From Maricaulis salignorans (GTDB lineage: Bacteria > Pseudomonadota > Alphaproteobacteria > Caulobacterales > Maricaulaceae), in NCBI RefSeq assembly GCF_900103475.1, contig NZ_FNHG01000011.1, positions 36,573 to 100,572 on the forward strand: a stretch of DNA of 64,000 nt. Direction: 5' to 3'. The notes beneath the pieces were generated by a model, which saw nothing but the letters and a program-made list of their open reading frames with translations, was not told the DNA's origin and ran no database searches. This document shows, in pieces, positions 17,671 through 25,953 of the stretch. Numbering within the stretch: position 1 is the stretch's first letter; each line of letters opens with the position of its first letter. Both the position numbers and the translations under genes were made by a program.

Positions 17671-19203
17671 ATGACACGCACGCCCCTCACCCTCCTCCTC
17701 GCCCTCCTTCTGCTGGCGCTGCCGGTCGGCTCGGCCGCGGCACAGCGTCTTGTTGCGCTGGGCGCGACATCGCTGCGGGTCTGCCCGACCCATGGCGCGG
17801 CCGGTTCGACACCCGATTTCACTGGCGAGGATTGCACCGACATCACGCTGAGCGAGCTTGATCCCCAGGGCCGGCAGGTCTGGGTCCGGGCCGAGATCGA
17901 CTGGGACGGCGCGCAATGGCCACAGGATCGTCCGATCGGCCTCTTCATCTCCGGCAAGGCTGCAAGCACGGCCTGGCTCAATGGTCATGAGCTTGGCTCC
18001 AATGGTCGTCCGGGACCGGACCGGGCCACGGAAATTCCCGGCCGCATGGATTCCGTGCTCTATGTCCCGCGCGAGCGCCTGCGGCCCGGACGCAATGAAC
18101 TGGTTCTGCTGATGTCGTCTCAGCATGGCTTTCTGGAGCTGGGCTGGCCGGTGCACTGGATCGGGCTGGAGCGCTACCAGCCCCCGACCAGCATGCTCGC
18201 GGCCGTCTATGCGCCCAGCCTGGTAACACTCGGCGTTCTGGTGCTGGGCTTCGTCTTCTTCGCCGCGATGGCGATCCGCGGCGGCGACCGGGAGGGCTCT
18301 GCCCTGATCAGTGCGATGTCCCTGATCGCCGTGGCGCAATTGCTGATCGAGACCAGTCGCGGCCTCTATGCCTATCCCTATCCGATGCATGATCTGCGTC
18401 TGGTGCTGATCGTCGCCTGCACCGCCGCCTTCGGGCTGACCCTGATCGCCTATCTCCTGCACCGCTTCTCCGGCCTCTCCCTGCGCGCGCGTCTCCTGCG
18501 TGGGCTTGCCGTCGGCGCCCTGCTCATAACCATCCTGCAAATGCATGCGGGCTATGATGCCAAGACTCTCTTCGCCTTTGAAACCACGATCCTGGCCGGC
18601 CTGGCCTGGTGCGGTGTCTGGGTCTGGCAGCGCAAGCCCGGCGCCCGCGCCCATCTCGCCGTGCTGGCGGGACTGGCCGCTCTGGCCGTGCTCTTCCCGG
18701 AACTCTTCATCGATCGCTATTTCTACCAGGCGATCGCCGGCCTTCTGCTCTTCCTGTTCGCACAGCAAGCCATTGCCCTGGTCAATGAACGCCGCATCCG
18801 CGCGCTGGAAGCCACCCGCGCCGACCGGCTCGAGATCGCGCTGAGCCAGGCACGCCAGAAGGACCACCCGGTCCAGATCGAACTCGTCAGCGCCGGCCGC
18901 ACCGATTACATCGCGACCGACCGCATCGCCCAGCTCAAGGCGGCCGGTGATTATGTCGAAGTGCATTTCGAGAACGGCCAGACGTCGCTCTATACCGGCT
19001 CACTCTCCGGCCTCGAGGCGAGCCTGCCGCCGACCTTCCTGCGCGTCCACCGCTCCCATATCGTCAATACCGGCTATGTCAGCGCCCTGGAGCGCGATGC
19101 CTCCGGTGTCGGACGGCTGATCCTGTCGAACGGGATGGATGTTCCGATCAGCCGGCGGATCCTGCCAAAGGTGAGATCGGCGCTGGCTGACGCGGCACAA
19201 TAG
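17671..19203 (+). CDS. Membrane-bound LytTR-domain transcriptional regulator
   Basis: 510 residues. A signal peptide (to about residue 25) leads an extracytoplasmic beta-rich domain (residues 25-175, jelly-roll like, with RPGRNELVLL), then seven membrane helices (about 180-375), a short coiled linker, and a C-terminal LytTR DNA-binding domain (AGDYVEVHFENGQ, FLRVHRSHIVN, ISRRILPKV). This is the 7TM-DISM plus LytTR layout of one-component membrane regulators. It should sense an extracellular or membrane signal; the neighbouring hydrolase genes are candidate targets. Confidence 0.83.
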   Translation: MTRTPLTLLLALLLLALPVGSAAAQRLVALGATSLRVCPTHGAAGSTPDFTGEDCTDITLSELDPQGRQVWVRAEIDWDGAQWPQDRPIGLFISGKAASTAWLNGHELGSNGRPGPDRATEIPGRMDSVLYVPRERLRPGRNELVLLMSSQHGFLELGWPVHWIGLERYQPPTSMLAAVYAPSLVTLGVLVLGFVFFAAMAIRGGDREGSALISAMSLIAVAQLLIETSRGLYAYPYPMHDLRLVLIVACTAAFGLTLIAYLLHRFSGLSLRARLLRGLAVGALLITILQMHAGYDAKTLFAFETTILAGLAWCGVWVWQRKPGARAHLAVLAGLAALAVLFPELFIDRYFYQAIAGLLLFLFAQQAIALVNERRIRALEATRADRLEIALSQARQKDHPVQIELVSAGRTDYIATDRIAQLKAAGDYVEVHFENGQTSLYTGSLSGLEASLPPTFLRVHRSHIVNTGYVSALERDASGVGRLILSNGMDVPISRRILPKVRSALADAAQ

Positions 19204-19250
19204 CGCGGCCATACGCCGCCTCACGCGACGAACGAATTGGGATATGATGG

Positions 19251-19269
19251 CCTCCGGCACGCCCGGAGG
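19251..19269 (+). promoter_or_regulatory. Hairpin masking the ribosome binding site of the hydrolase gene
   Basis: CCTCCGG (19251-19257) pairs with CCGGAGG (19263-19269). The right arm contains GGAGG, which lies five bases before the ATG at 19275 and is the evident Shine-Dalgarno sequence. A TATGAT at 19243-19248 could be a -10 element, in which case transcripts from it would lose part of the left arm; only longer transcripts reading through from upstream would form the full hairpin. Confidence 0.4.
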
Positions 19270-19274
19270 CTCCC

Positions 19275-20240
19275 ATGCAACGCTGGCCGCACATGATTCC
19301 GCTTGCGATCATCACCCTCATCCTGCTCGCCCTCGTGGCAAGCTATGCGGCCTATGCGCGAGACATGCAGACGATCCGCGCGCGGCTGGCAGCGACCAGC
19401 ATATTGATCCCGGGCCCGTCCGGGCCGGTGGAATACACAACCGGCGGAAGCGGTACCGCCGTGCTGGCCCTGCACGGTGCCGGTGGCGGATTCGACCAGG
19501 GCGCGCTGTTTGCCACCACCTTTGTCGGCGATGATTTCCACTGGATCGCCCCGTCACGCTTTGGCTATCTACGCTCCCCCCTGCCCGATGATGCCTCCAC
19601 CGCGGCGCAGGCCGATGCCTTCGCCGCCCTGCTCGACGGGCTGGGCATTGAACGGGTGGCGATCATCGCGATATCCGGCGGCGTGCCCCCGGCGCTGCAA
19701 TTCGCCGCGCGCTATCCCGATCGCACCTCGGCCCTGGTCCTGCTCTCCTCGGCACCACACACGCCCTATACGACAGAGCAGCAGGGCTTGCCGATCCCGG
19801 CCTGGCTCTACCAGGCCCTGTTCAGCTCGAACTTCCCCTATTGGGCCCTGAGCAAGACGGCCCGCCCGGCGCTGGAAGGCATTTTCGACGTCACGCCGGA
19901 ACTGCGTAGCGGCATGAGCGAAGAAGAGCGCGTCTTTCTCGCCGGGATGGTGGATCTGTTTCAGCCCGTCACCCAGCGCCTTGACGGCGTGCGCAATGAA
20001 GGCGCGGCGATTGATCCGGCAGCGCAATACGATCTTGGCGCCATCACGGCACCGACCCTGATCATCCACAGCCGCGATGACGGCCTCAATCCGTTCGAGA
20101 TCGCACAAGGTCTCGCGCGCGAGATTGCCGGCGCCGAACTTGTCCCGCTCGAGAGCGGCGGTCATTTGATGCTCGGCCATCACGACGATGTCCGCGCGCG
20201 GGTCAGTGGCTTTCTGACGGCGCATACTGGCGGCGCGTGA
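19275..20240 (+). CDS. Alpha/beta fold hydrolase, membrane-anchored
   Basis: 321 residues with an N-terminal membrane anchor (about residues 7-27) and a classical hydrolase domain: LALHGAGGGFDQG, nucleophile region IIAISGGVPP (serine flanked as ISGG rather than GxSxG), aspartate in IIHSRDDGLNP and histidine in SGGHLMLGHHDD. Substrate unknown. It follows the LytTR gene by 71 bases in the same direction, so read-through is possible. An ATG five codons in (19290) is an alternative start. Confidence 0.85.
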   Translation: MQRWPHMIPLAIITLILLALVASYAAYARDMQTIRARLAATSILIPGPSGPVEYTTGGSGTAVLALHGAGGGFDQGALFATTFVGDDFHWIAPSRFGYLRSPLPDDASTAAQADAFAALLDGLGIERVAIIAISGGVPPALQFAARYPDRTSALVLLSSAPHTPYTTEQQGLPIPAWLYQALFSSNFPYWALSKTARPALEGIFDVTPELRSGMSEEERVFLAGMVDLFQPVTQRLDGVRNEGAAIDPAAQYDLGAITAPTLIIHSRDDGLNPFEIAQGLAREIAGAELVPLESGGHLMLGHHDDVRARVSGFLTAHTGGA

Positions 20241-20258
20241 GGGGCCGGGTGGCCGGGC

Positions 20259-20480
20259 CTACCAATGCGGCGGCGGACGATTCTCCGGCGCGGGGCCTTG
20301 GGCCTCGACGGCATGGATACGGTCGAGGAACTGGTTGAGCCGCGCCTTGATCAGGTCGAACTCGGTGCGCTGGTCATTCATGACCTCGGAGAGTTCCTGC
20401 AGCATCTGGTCCTGATGCGCGATGTGGGCTTCGAGCTCATCGATACGCTCGATCAACGGGTCTGGCAGCTCATCGCTCAT
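20259..20480 (-). CDS. slyX: SlyX family protein
   Basis: 73 residues, starting MSDELPDPLIERIDELEAHI, mostly a single coiled-coil (HQDQMLQELSEVMNDQRTEF) and ending in the signature RPPPHW. This length and terminal motif are typical of SlyX, a small protein of unknown molecular role. The ATG at 20480 is used because upstream in-frame residues do not fit the family. Convergent with the hydrolase gene, 18 bases apart. Confidence 0.87.
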   Translation of the reverse strand: MSDELPDPLIERIDELEAHIAHQDQMLQELSEVMNDQRTEFDLIKARLNQFLDRIHAVEAQGPAPENRPPPHW

Positions 20481-20586
20481 GGCCTGCTCCTCTACATCAC
20501 GGATTGCACACAACCGGTGGTGCAATCGTCTTGCCTGCGGTCTTGCCTGCTCTATGCTGCATGCTGGTTCAGGGGGCGAGGATGTC

Positions 20587-20952
20587 ATGCAGCTGAAATC
20601 AATCAACGGCAAGCTGACGTTGGGCAGTGCCTACAAATTATTCGTGGTCAGCTGGTATATCGGCTGGACCAGCATCTTCGTGATTATCGGGGGCATCGGC
20701 CTGCTGGCCATGCTCGTCAGCGGCCAGGCCACGATAAACGGCGAAGTCGTCGAAGGTGCTGGACCGGTCGCCGCGCAATTATTGCCAATGCTGGCGCTCT
20801 TCCCGATCATCATCATATTCCACGCCTTCGTGTTCAGCGGCCTGCTCCTGCTGGGATTGATCATCTACCGTATCTGGCGCCCGGTGCAGATCACCGACTA
20901 CCAGCCGGCGGTCAAGAATGCTGTGCCGACCAACACGGCCAGCCAGGACTAG
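20587..20952 (+). CDS. Hypothetical membrane protein
   Basis: 121 residues. Two hydrophobic segments (about residues 21-45 and 63-92) surround a short polar stretch with INGEVVEG; the C-terminus is polar. No family recognised; DUF-type small integral membrane protein. GCGAGG lies five bases before the ATG at 20587. Its last four bases overlap the convergent isomerase gene. Function unknown. Confidence 0.65.
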   Translation: MQLKSINGKLTLGSAYKLFVVSWYIGWTSIFVIIGGIGLLAMLVSGQATINGEVVEGAGPVAAQLLPMLALFPIIIIFHAFVFSGLLLLGLIIYRIWRPVQITDYQPAVKNAVPTNTASQD

Positions 20953-21542
20953 AGCGTCTCCAGCCGGTCCTTGCCGAAATAGAGCTCGCCGCCGACGATG
21001 AAGCTGGGAATGCCGAACACGCCCTGGTCGACCGCCAATTGCGTATTCGCCATCAGCTGCGCCTTGACCTCCGGCGTCTGGATCGCGGCCAGCAGGCGTT
21101 CCGCTGGCAGGCCGGCCTCGGTCAGCGTGGCGCGCAAGACATCCGCATCGTCGAGCTTGCGCGGCTTCTCCCACATGAAGTGGAACATCGCCTCGACATA
21201 GGCCTCCAGCACGCCCTCCGCTTCCGCCGCGACCGCACCGCGCATCAGGGCCAGCGTATTGACCGGGAAATGCGGATTGAAGTTGAAGTGTTGGAGATCA
21301 TGGCGGGCGATGAAGCGCTCGATTTCCTTGTATTCATAGGCCAGCTTGGCCGGCACCCCGGCGAAGGCGATCATCGGCGCCTGATTGCCGGTCGATTTGA
21401 AAATCCCGCCGAGCAGCACCGGCACATGGCGAAATTTCAGACCCGTGCGTGCCTCGACACCCGGCAGGATGCGATGCGCGAAATAGGCATTGGGGCTGGC
21501 AAAGTCGAAATAGAAGACCGGGCCGTTTGTTGAATCGCTCAC
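20949..21542 (-). CDS. 2-hydroxychromene-2-carboxylate isomerase family protein (DsbA fold)
   Basis: 197 residues of the kappa-GST/DsbA-like family: FYFDFASPNAYFAH near the start (with Ser at the site used to bind glutathione), LLGGIFKSTGNQAP in the middle, GIFGIPSF-like cis-proline motif GVFGIPSFIVGGELYFGKDRL at the end. HCCA isomerases act in aromatic degradation, but no such pathway is nearby; a general glutathione-dependent isomerase is likely. The start overlaps the SDR gene by ATGA. Confidence 0.88.
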   Translation of the reverse strand: MSDSTNGPVFYFDFASPNAYFAHRILPGVEARTGLKFRHVPVLLGGIFKSTGNQAPMIAFAGVPAKLAYEYKEIERFIARHDLQHFNFNPHFPVNTLALMRGAVAAEAEGVLEAYVEAMFHFMWEKPRKLDDADVLRATLTEAGLPAERLLAAIQTPEVKAQLMANTQLAVDQGVFGIPSFIVGGELYFGKDRLETL

Positions 21543-22282
21543 CAGTTTTCTCCATAGGGCCGAAGGTCAAGTTCATGGGTCCAGGCATCGCGTGATTGGC
21601 GATGCAGCATGAGGTAGGTCTCGGCAATCGAGGCCGGGTCCATCAGCGTGTCCGGCGGCATGGCGGCCAGAGCCTCGGCGCCCTTCGCCTGGGCGATGCG
21701 CTCACGCACCCAGGCCGTATCGACGCCGGCATCAATCACGAGATGGGCGACGTGCAGGCCCTGCGGTCCCAATTCGCGCGCCATGGATTGCGCCAGCGAG
21801 CGCAGCCCGGCCTTGGCCGCCCCGAAGGCCGCATAACCCTTGCCGCCGCGCATCGAGGCCGTAGCCCCCGTAAAGAAGATAGACCCCGCCCCGCGCGGCA
21901 ACATGATCCGCGCCGCCTCACGCCCGGTCAGGAAGCCCGCCTTGCAGGCCATGTCCCACACCTTGGAGAAAACACGCTCCGAGGTCTCCAGCAGCGGGAA
22001 TTGCACATTGGCGCCGACATTGAAGATCACCGCCTCGAGCGGCGCTGAGGCTTCGGCCGCGTCGAGAAAGGCCGTCACGGATTTCTCGTCGCGCGCATCC
22101 AGCGAATGGCCAGTGAAACGCCCGCCCCCCGCCTCGATCTCCTGCCCCACCGGTGCCAGCATCTCGCCGCGCCGCCGCCCGCCATGGACATGATACCCCT
22201 CGGCGGCAAAACGCCGGGCAATGGCGGCGCCGATGAAATCACCGGCGCCGACGATGGCGATGCTGGCATTGCGCTGGGTCAT
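21539..22282 (-). CDS. Atypical SDR family protein lacking the catalytic tyrosine
   Basis: 247 residues. The nucleotide motif is VGAGDFIGAAIA, a variant of TGxxxGIG, and the active-site YxxxK is FGAAK (Phe153, Lys157) with Thr at the usual serine site. A tyrosine three residues earlier is not in register. The protein may therefore be non-classical or non-catalytic. ATG at 22282 marks the start of homology. Coupled by ATGA to the isomerase gene, suggesting a joint function that I cannot name. Confidence 0.82.
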   Translation of the reverse strand: MTQRNASIAIVGAGDFIGAAIARRFAAEGYHVHGGRRRGEMLAPVGQEIEAGGGRFTGHSLDARDEKSVTAFLDAAEASAPLEAVIFNVGANVQFPLLETSERVFSKVWDMACKAGFLTGREAARIMLPRGAGSIFFTGATASMRGGKGYAAFGAAKAGLRSLAQSMARELGPQGLHVAHLVIDAGVDTAWVRERIAQAKGAEALAAMPPDTLMDPASIAETYLMLHRQSRDAWTHELDLRPYGENW

Positions 22283-22346
22283 GCTGGGCTCCCGGTCTGT
22301 TCGCATTCGAGAGCGCGCCTGGACGCCCGAACGGGGCGCTAGCCCC

Positions 22347-23906
22347 CTACTCCCACTCAATCGTCCCCGGCGGCTTGCTGGTCACATCATAAACCACGCG
22401 ATTAATCCCGCGGCATTCATTGATGATGCGGGTGGCCACTCGCCCGAGGAAATCATGCTCGAACGGGTAGTAATCCGCCGTCATGCCGTCGACCGAGGTC
22501 ACGGCGCGCAGGGCCAGCACGGCGTCATAGGTGCGCTCATCGCCCATCACGCCGACGGTGTTGACCGGCAACAGGACCGAGAAGGCCTGCCAGATGACGT
22601 CATAGAGGCCGGCCTTCTTGATCTCCTCGATATAGATCGCATCGGCCTTGCGCAGGATATCGGCCTTCTCCTTGGAGACGGCGCCGGGAATGCGGATGCC
22701 CAGGCCTGGTCCCGGGAAGGGATGGCGTTTGACGAAGGCTTCCGGCAGGCCGAGCTCACGGCCCAGCGCGCGCACTTCGTCCTTGAACAGCTCGCGCAAG
22801 GGCTCGACCAACTGCATCTTCATGCGCGCCGGCAGACCGCCGACATTATGGTGCGATTTGATGGTGACCGAAGGTCCGCCATCGAAGCTGACGCTTTCGA
22901 TCACATCGGGATAGAGCGTGCCCTGGGCGAGGAAATCGGCGCCGCCGGCCTCCTTCGCCTTCTCGTCGAACACGTCGATGAAGAGGCCGCCAATGATCTT
23001 GCGCTTCTTCTCCGGATCCTCGACGCCCTTGAGCGCGGTGAGGAACAAGTCCTCGGCCTGGGCGTGGACGAGCGGGATATTGTAATGCTCGCGGAACAGG
23101 TCAACGACCTCATCGGCCTCGCCCAGACGCATCAGGCCGGTATCGACAAAGACGCAGATCAGCTGGTCGCCAATCGCTTCGTGCAGCAGCACGGCCGCCA
23201 CGGAGCTGTCGACACCGCCTGACAGGCCGCACAATACCCGCTTGTCGCCAACCTGGGCGCGGATCTTGGTGATCGCCTCGTCCTTGAAACTCGCCATGGA
23301 CCAGTCGCCACGGAAACCGGCGATCTGATGGGTGAAATTCTTGAGCAGCTCGGCCCCGCGCGGCGTGTGCACGACTTCGGGGTGGAATTGCACCGCATAG
23401 AATTTGCGCGCTTCGTCGGCAATCGCCGCATAGGGGGCATTGCCCGAAGTGGCGACGACATGGAAACCGTCCGGCAGGGCGCTGACGCGGTCGCCATGGC
23501 TCATCCAGACGCGTTCTTCATGGCCAATGGGGCCAAAGCCGGCAAACAGCGGGCTATCGGCGACGAGCTTGATATCGGCGCGGCCGAACTCGCGCTCTTC
23601 CGATGCCTCGACGCGGCCGCCGAGCTGGGCGCACATGGTCTGCTCGCCATAGCAAATCCCCAGAACCGGGATACCGCGTGTGAAGACCGATGGATCAGCT
23701 TTCGGCGAATTATCCCAATGGGTCGAATGGGGCGAACCCGACAGGATGATCGCCTTGGGGTCGTAAGCGTCGATAAAGGCCTTGTCGGCGCGGTTATAGG
23801 GATGGACTTCGCAGAAGACGCCGCTCTCGCGCAAACGCCGCGCGATCAGCTGGGTGACCTGGCTGCCAAAGTCGATGATGAGGGCTTTTTCGTGTTGATC
23901 AGTCAT
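22347..23906 (-). CDS. guaA: GMP synthase (glutamine-hydrolysing)
   Basis: Converts XMP to GMP. 519 residues: class I glutaminase domain with nucleophile Cys85 in LGICYGEQ and HPE motif [13 protein letters not shown]-pyrophosphatase domain with SGGVDSS near residue 230; C-terminal dimerisation domain ending PPGTIEWE. Paired functionally with guaB at 28-29.6 kb, which makes the XMP substrate. Its own promoter should lie within the 347-base stretch to the right. Confidence 0.98.
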   Translation of the reverse strand: MTDQHEKALIIDFGSQVTQLIARRLRESGVFCEVHPYNRADKAFIDAYDPKAIILSGSPHSTHWDNSPKADPSVFTRGIPVLGICYGEQTMCAQLGGRVEASEEREFGRADIKLVADSPLFAGFGPIGHEERVWMSHGDRVSALPDGFHVVATSGNAPYAAIADEARKFYAVQFHPEVVHTPRGAELLKNFTHQIAGFRGDWSMASFKDEAITKIRAQVGDKRVLCGLSGGVDSSVAAVLLHEAIGDQLICVFVDTGLMRLGEADEVVDLFREHYNIPLVHAQAEDLFLTALKGVEDPEKKRKIIGGLFIDVFDEKAKEAGGADFLAQGTLYPDVIESVSFDGGPSVTIKSHHNVGGLPARMKMQLVEPLRELFKDEVRALGRELGLPEAFVKRHPFPGPGLGIRIPGAVSKEKADILRKADAIYIEEIKKAGLYDVIWQAFSVLLPVNTVGVMGDERTYDAVLALRAVTSVDGMTADYYPFEHDFLGRVATRIINECRGINRVVYDVTSKPPGTIEWE

Positions 23907-24253
23907 GCGCTCTCATTCCCGCAGGCGCGGGCTTTCCGGGGACGAAATGTGGGGGTTATGGCCGAGCTCGATTTCAGCATGGCGCCGGATAGCGCGAGTC
24001 AGCCGCGATGGCCAGCAAGGAATCCGGTTTTGACGCCGATCCGGACCGCATCCGCCACCGGACCCCGGCAATCAAGGCGCAATCCAGTCTCAAATCGGGC
24101 AAAAATGAGGCGAGCCGGGGGATTGAGGCGGCGCCCGTCCCGCGCCCCAAGAAATTCGCCATCTCTTTGTAATGTATTGCTGTTCCGTAACCTTCCCGTA
24201 AGTGTCAAACCATGTGCGCCAAGGCTAGATGAGCGGAGCGGGAGGTATGGGAC
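23907..24253. other. Divergent intergenic region without a supported gene
   Basis: This 347-base stretch separates guaA (left) from the sulfotransferase pair (right). It should hold both promoters. Open frames through it are short or run antisense through guaA and show no family pattern. The last 80 bases are less GC-rich and contain two similar words, CCGTAAC and CCGTAAG, but I cannot assign a promoter with confidence. No RNA gene seen. Confidence 0.5.
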
Positions 24254-25054
24254 ATGCAGCAGATTATCGGCCAGGCTCCGATCTTTATCGGTGGCGCACC
24301 GCGCTCGGGTACGACGCTCTTGCGCGCCATCGTCAATACGTCGAAAGGCATTGTCTGCGGCCCGGAATCCCGAGTCGTACCGGCGCTGGCCGCCCTGTCC
24401 ACACAGGTGGAACAGATGCACATGCCGGTGCTCGAACAGCAATACGGACTCGATGCTGACGCCTTGCACCAGAAATTTGCCACCAGCATCAATGGGTTTC
24501 TTGCACCATTGCAGGCGCGCGCCGGCCGCCGCATCGCCGAGAAAACGCCGGCAAATGTACTGCATTTCAGCCAGTTGCGCCGCCTTTTCCCGGCCAGCCC
24601 GCTCGTCGGAATCATTCGTGACGGCCGCGATGTCGTCGCCTCACTGCTTTCAATGGACTGGCCGGATGCCCGGACCGGTCGCCCCATGGCCGTCACACGT
24701 GATGCCGCAGCCGCCGCGCGTCTTTGGGTCGCCAGCATCGAAGCCGGCACGGCAATGCGCGAGGACGGGAATTATTTCGAACTGCGCTATGAATCGCTGG
24801 TGCGCTATCCCCGTGACACGATTGCCGGCCTGTTCGGTTTCCTCGGCGAGGATGCGCAGGCCGTCGAAGCGGCACTCGATCATGCGCGCAGTTTCAATCC
24901 GGCCTCGGGTCGCAATGAGGCCAGCAATGACCGCGTTGCCCAACCCATCGACACGCAATCCATCGGCCGCTGGCGTGGGCAACTCAACGCACAGCAATAC
25001 GCCACTGTCATGCAGATCGCCGGCCCGGCCCTGTCGCAGCTGGGATATGTCTGA
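24254..25054 (+). CDS. Sulfotransferase family protein
   Basis: 266 residues. The 5'-phosphosulfate loop of PAPS-dependent sulfotransferases is GGAPRSGTTLL (residues 13-23), and the 3'-phosphate motif is IIRDGRDVVASLL near residue 120; the later RYESLVRYPRDTI matches the family motif that precedes the C-terminal helices. Acceptor substrate unknown. It overlaps the next gene, another sulfotransferase, by eight bases, so the two are translated together. PAPS-supplying genes are not in the window. Confidence 0.88.
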   Translation: MQQIIGQAPIFIGGAPRSGTTLLRAIVNTSKGIVCGPESRVVPALAALSTQVEQMHMPVLEQQYGLDADALHQKFATSINGFLAPLQARAGRRIAEKTPANVLHFSQLRRLFPASPLVGIIRDGRDVVASLLSMDWPDARTGRPMAVTRDAAAAARLWVASIEAGTAMREDGNYFELRYESLVRYPRDTIAGLFGFLGEDAQAVEAALDHARSFNPASGRNEASNDRVAQPIDTQSIGRWRGQLNAQQYATVMQIAGPALSQLGYV

Positions 25055-25865
25055 GGCCGCGAGCGGAGCGGGCTTCGTCTTTCTCGGCGGTTGCCCGCGT
25101 TCCGGCCTGACCGTGATGCGCCGGCTTCTGGCTGGACACTCGCGAATCCATTGCGGACCCGATACCGGCCTGCCCGTGGCGATCGCCATGCAGTGGGAGA
25201 ATTTCACCACCCAGCTCGGTGATCTGCACCGGGATGATTTCGGCCTTGAGGCAGAGCAGGTGCGCGCCAATATGGCCGAACTGCTGACCGGGCTGATCGG
25301 CGAACCCATCCACGGGCGGCCAGGTCACCGGCTGGTGGAAAAGACCAGTCTCAACATCCTCGCCTTCGAACGCCTGGGCCGCTTGCTGCCTGAGGCGCGC
25401 TTCGTTCATATCGTGCGCGATGGCCGCGATGTCGCCGCCTCACTGCTGAAACGCGACTGGCGCGGCCCCGATACCCGTCCCTTCGCGCATGTGAGCCAGC
25501 CAGCAGCGGCGCTGAAATACTGGAACGATCTCACCGGGATCGGCCTGCAGGCGGAAACCGCCCTGGGCCCCGGCCGCGTCCTGCGCCTGCGCTATGAGGA
25601 TGTGGTGAAAAAGCCCAAGCGGAGTATGACGGCCCTGCTGCGCTTCCTGGGGCTCGAATACGAGCCGGCAACGCTCAATTATGCCGGCAATCCGATCGAA
25701 TGGATCGGACTGGAGCGCGAGAGCCTGCCGCTGCTCGATGCCCCCGTCTGCATCGACAGGATCGGCGCCGGGCGTGAGCTGGACGGGTTGATGAATGAGG
25801 CCGGTCGGGAAAGATTGCGGGCACTGGGCTATCGGGCAGCGGCCGCTTCTCGCACACGGCACTAG
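25047..25865 (+). CDS. Sulfotransferase family protein (second of pair)
   Basis: 272 residues: LGGCPRSGLTVMRRLL near the start is the phosphosulfate loop, here with Leu where the first gene has Thr; VHIVRDGRDVAASLLKRDW is the 3'-phosphate motif and LRLRYEDVVKKPKRSM follows. It is a diverged tandem copy of the upstream gene. The ATG at 25047 lies inside the end of the first gene; the frame is open far upstream only by chance antisense to guaA. Substrate unknown. Confidence 0.86.
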   Translation: MSEAASGAGFVFLGGCPRSGLTVMRRLLAGHSRIHCGPDTGLPVAIAMQWENFTTQLGDLHRDDFGLEAEQVRANMAELLTGLIGEPIHGRPGHRLVEKTSLNILAFERLGRLLPEARFVHIVRDGRDVAASLLKRDWRGPDTRPFAHVSQPAAALKYWNDLTGIGLQAETALGPGRVLRLRYEDVVKKPKRSMTALLRFLGLEYEPATLNYAGNPIEWIGLERESLPLLDAPVCIDRIGAGRELDGLMNEAGRERLRALGYRAAAASRTRH

Positions 25866-25953
25866 CCCCGCGCAATCCTTCCCGGCTTCGCGTCGCCCGC
25901 GGAATACTTGGCGCAGAGCGAAAACTTTGCACCGGAGGCGGAAGGCGAGCCCC

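Noticed and set aside
23328..25865. Very long plus-strand open frame (845 codons) spanning the end of guaA and both sulfotransferase genes
   Set aside because: Its first part is antisense to guaA and its middle is out of frame with the first sulfotransferase; only the last 272 codons are a real protein.
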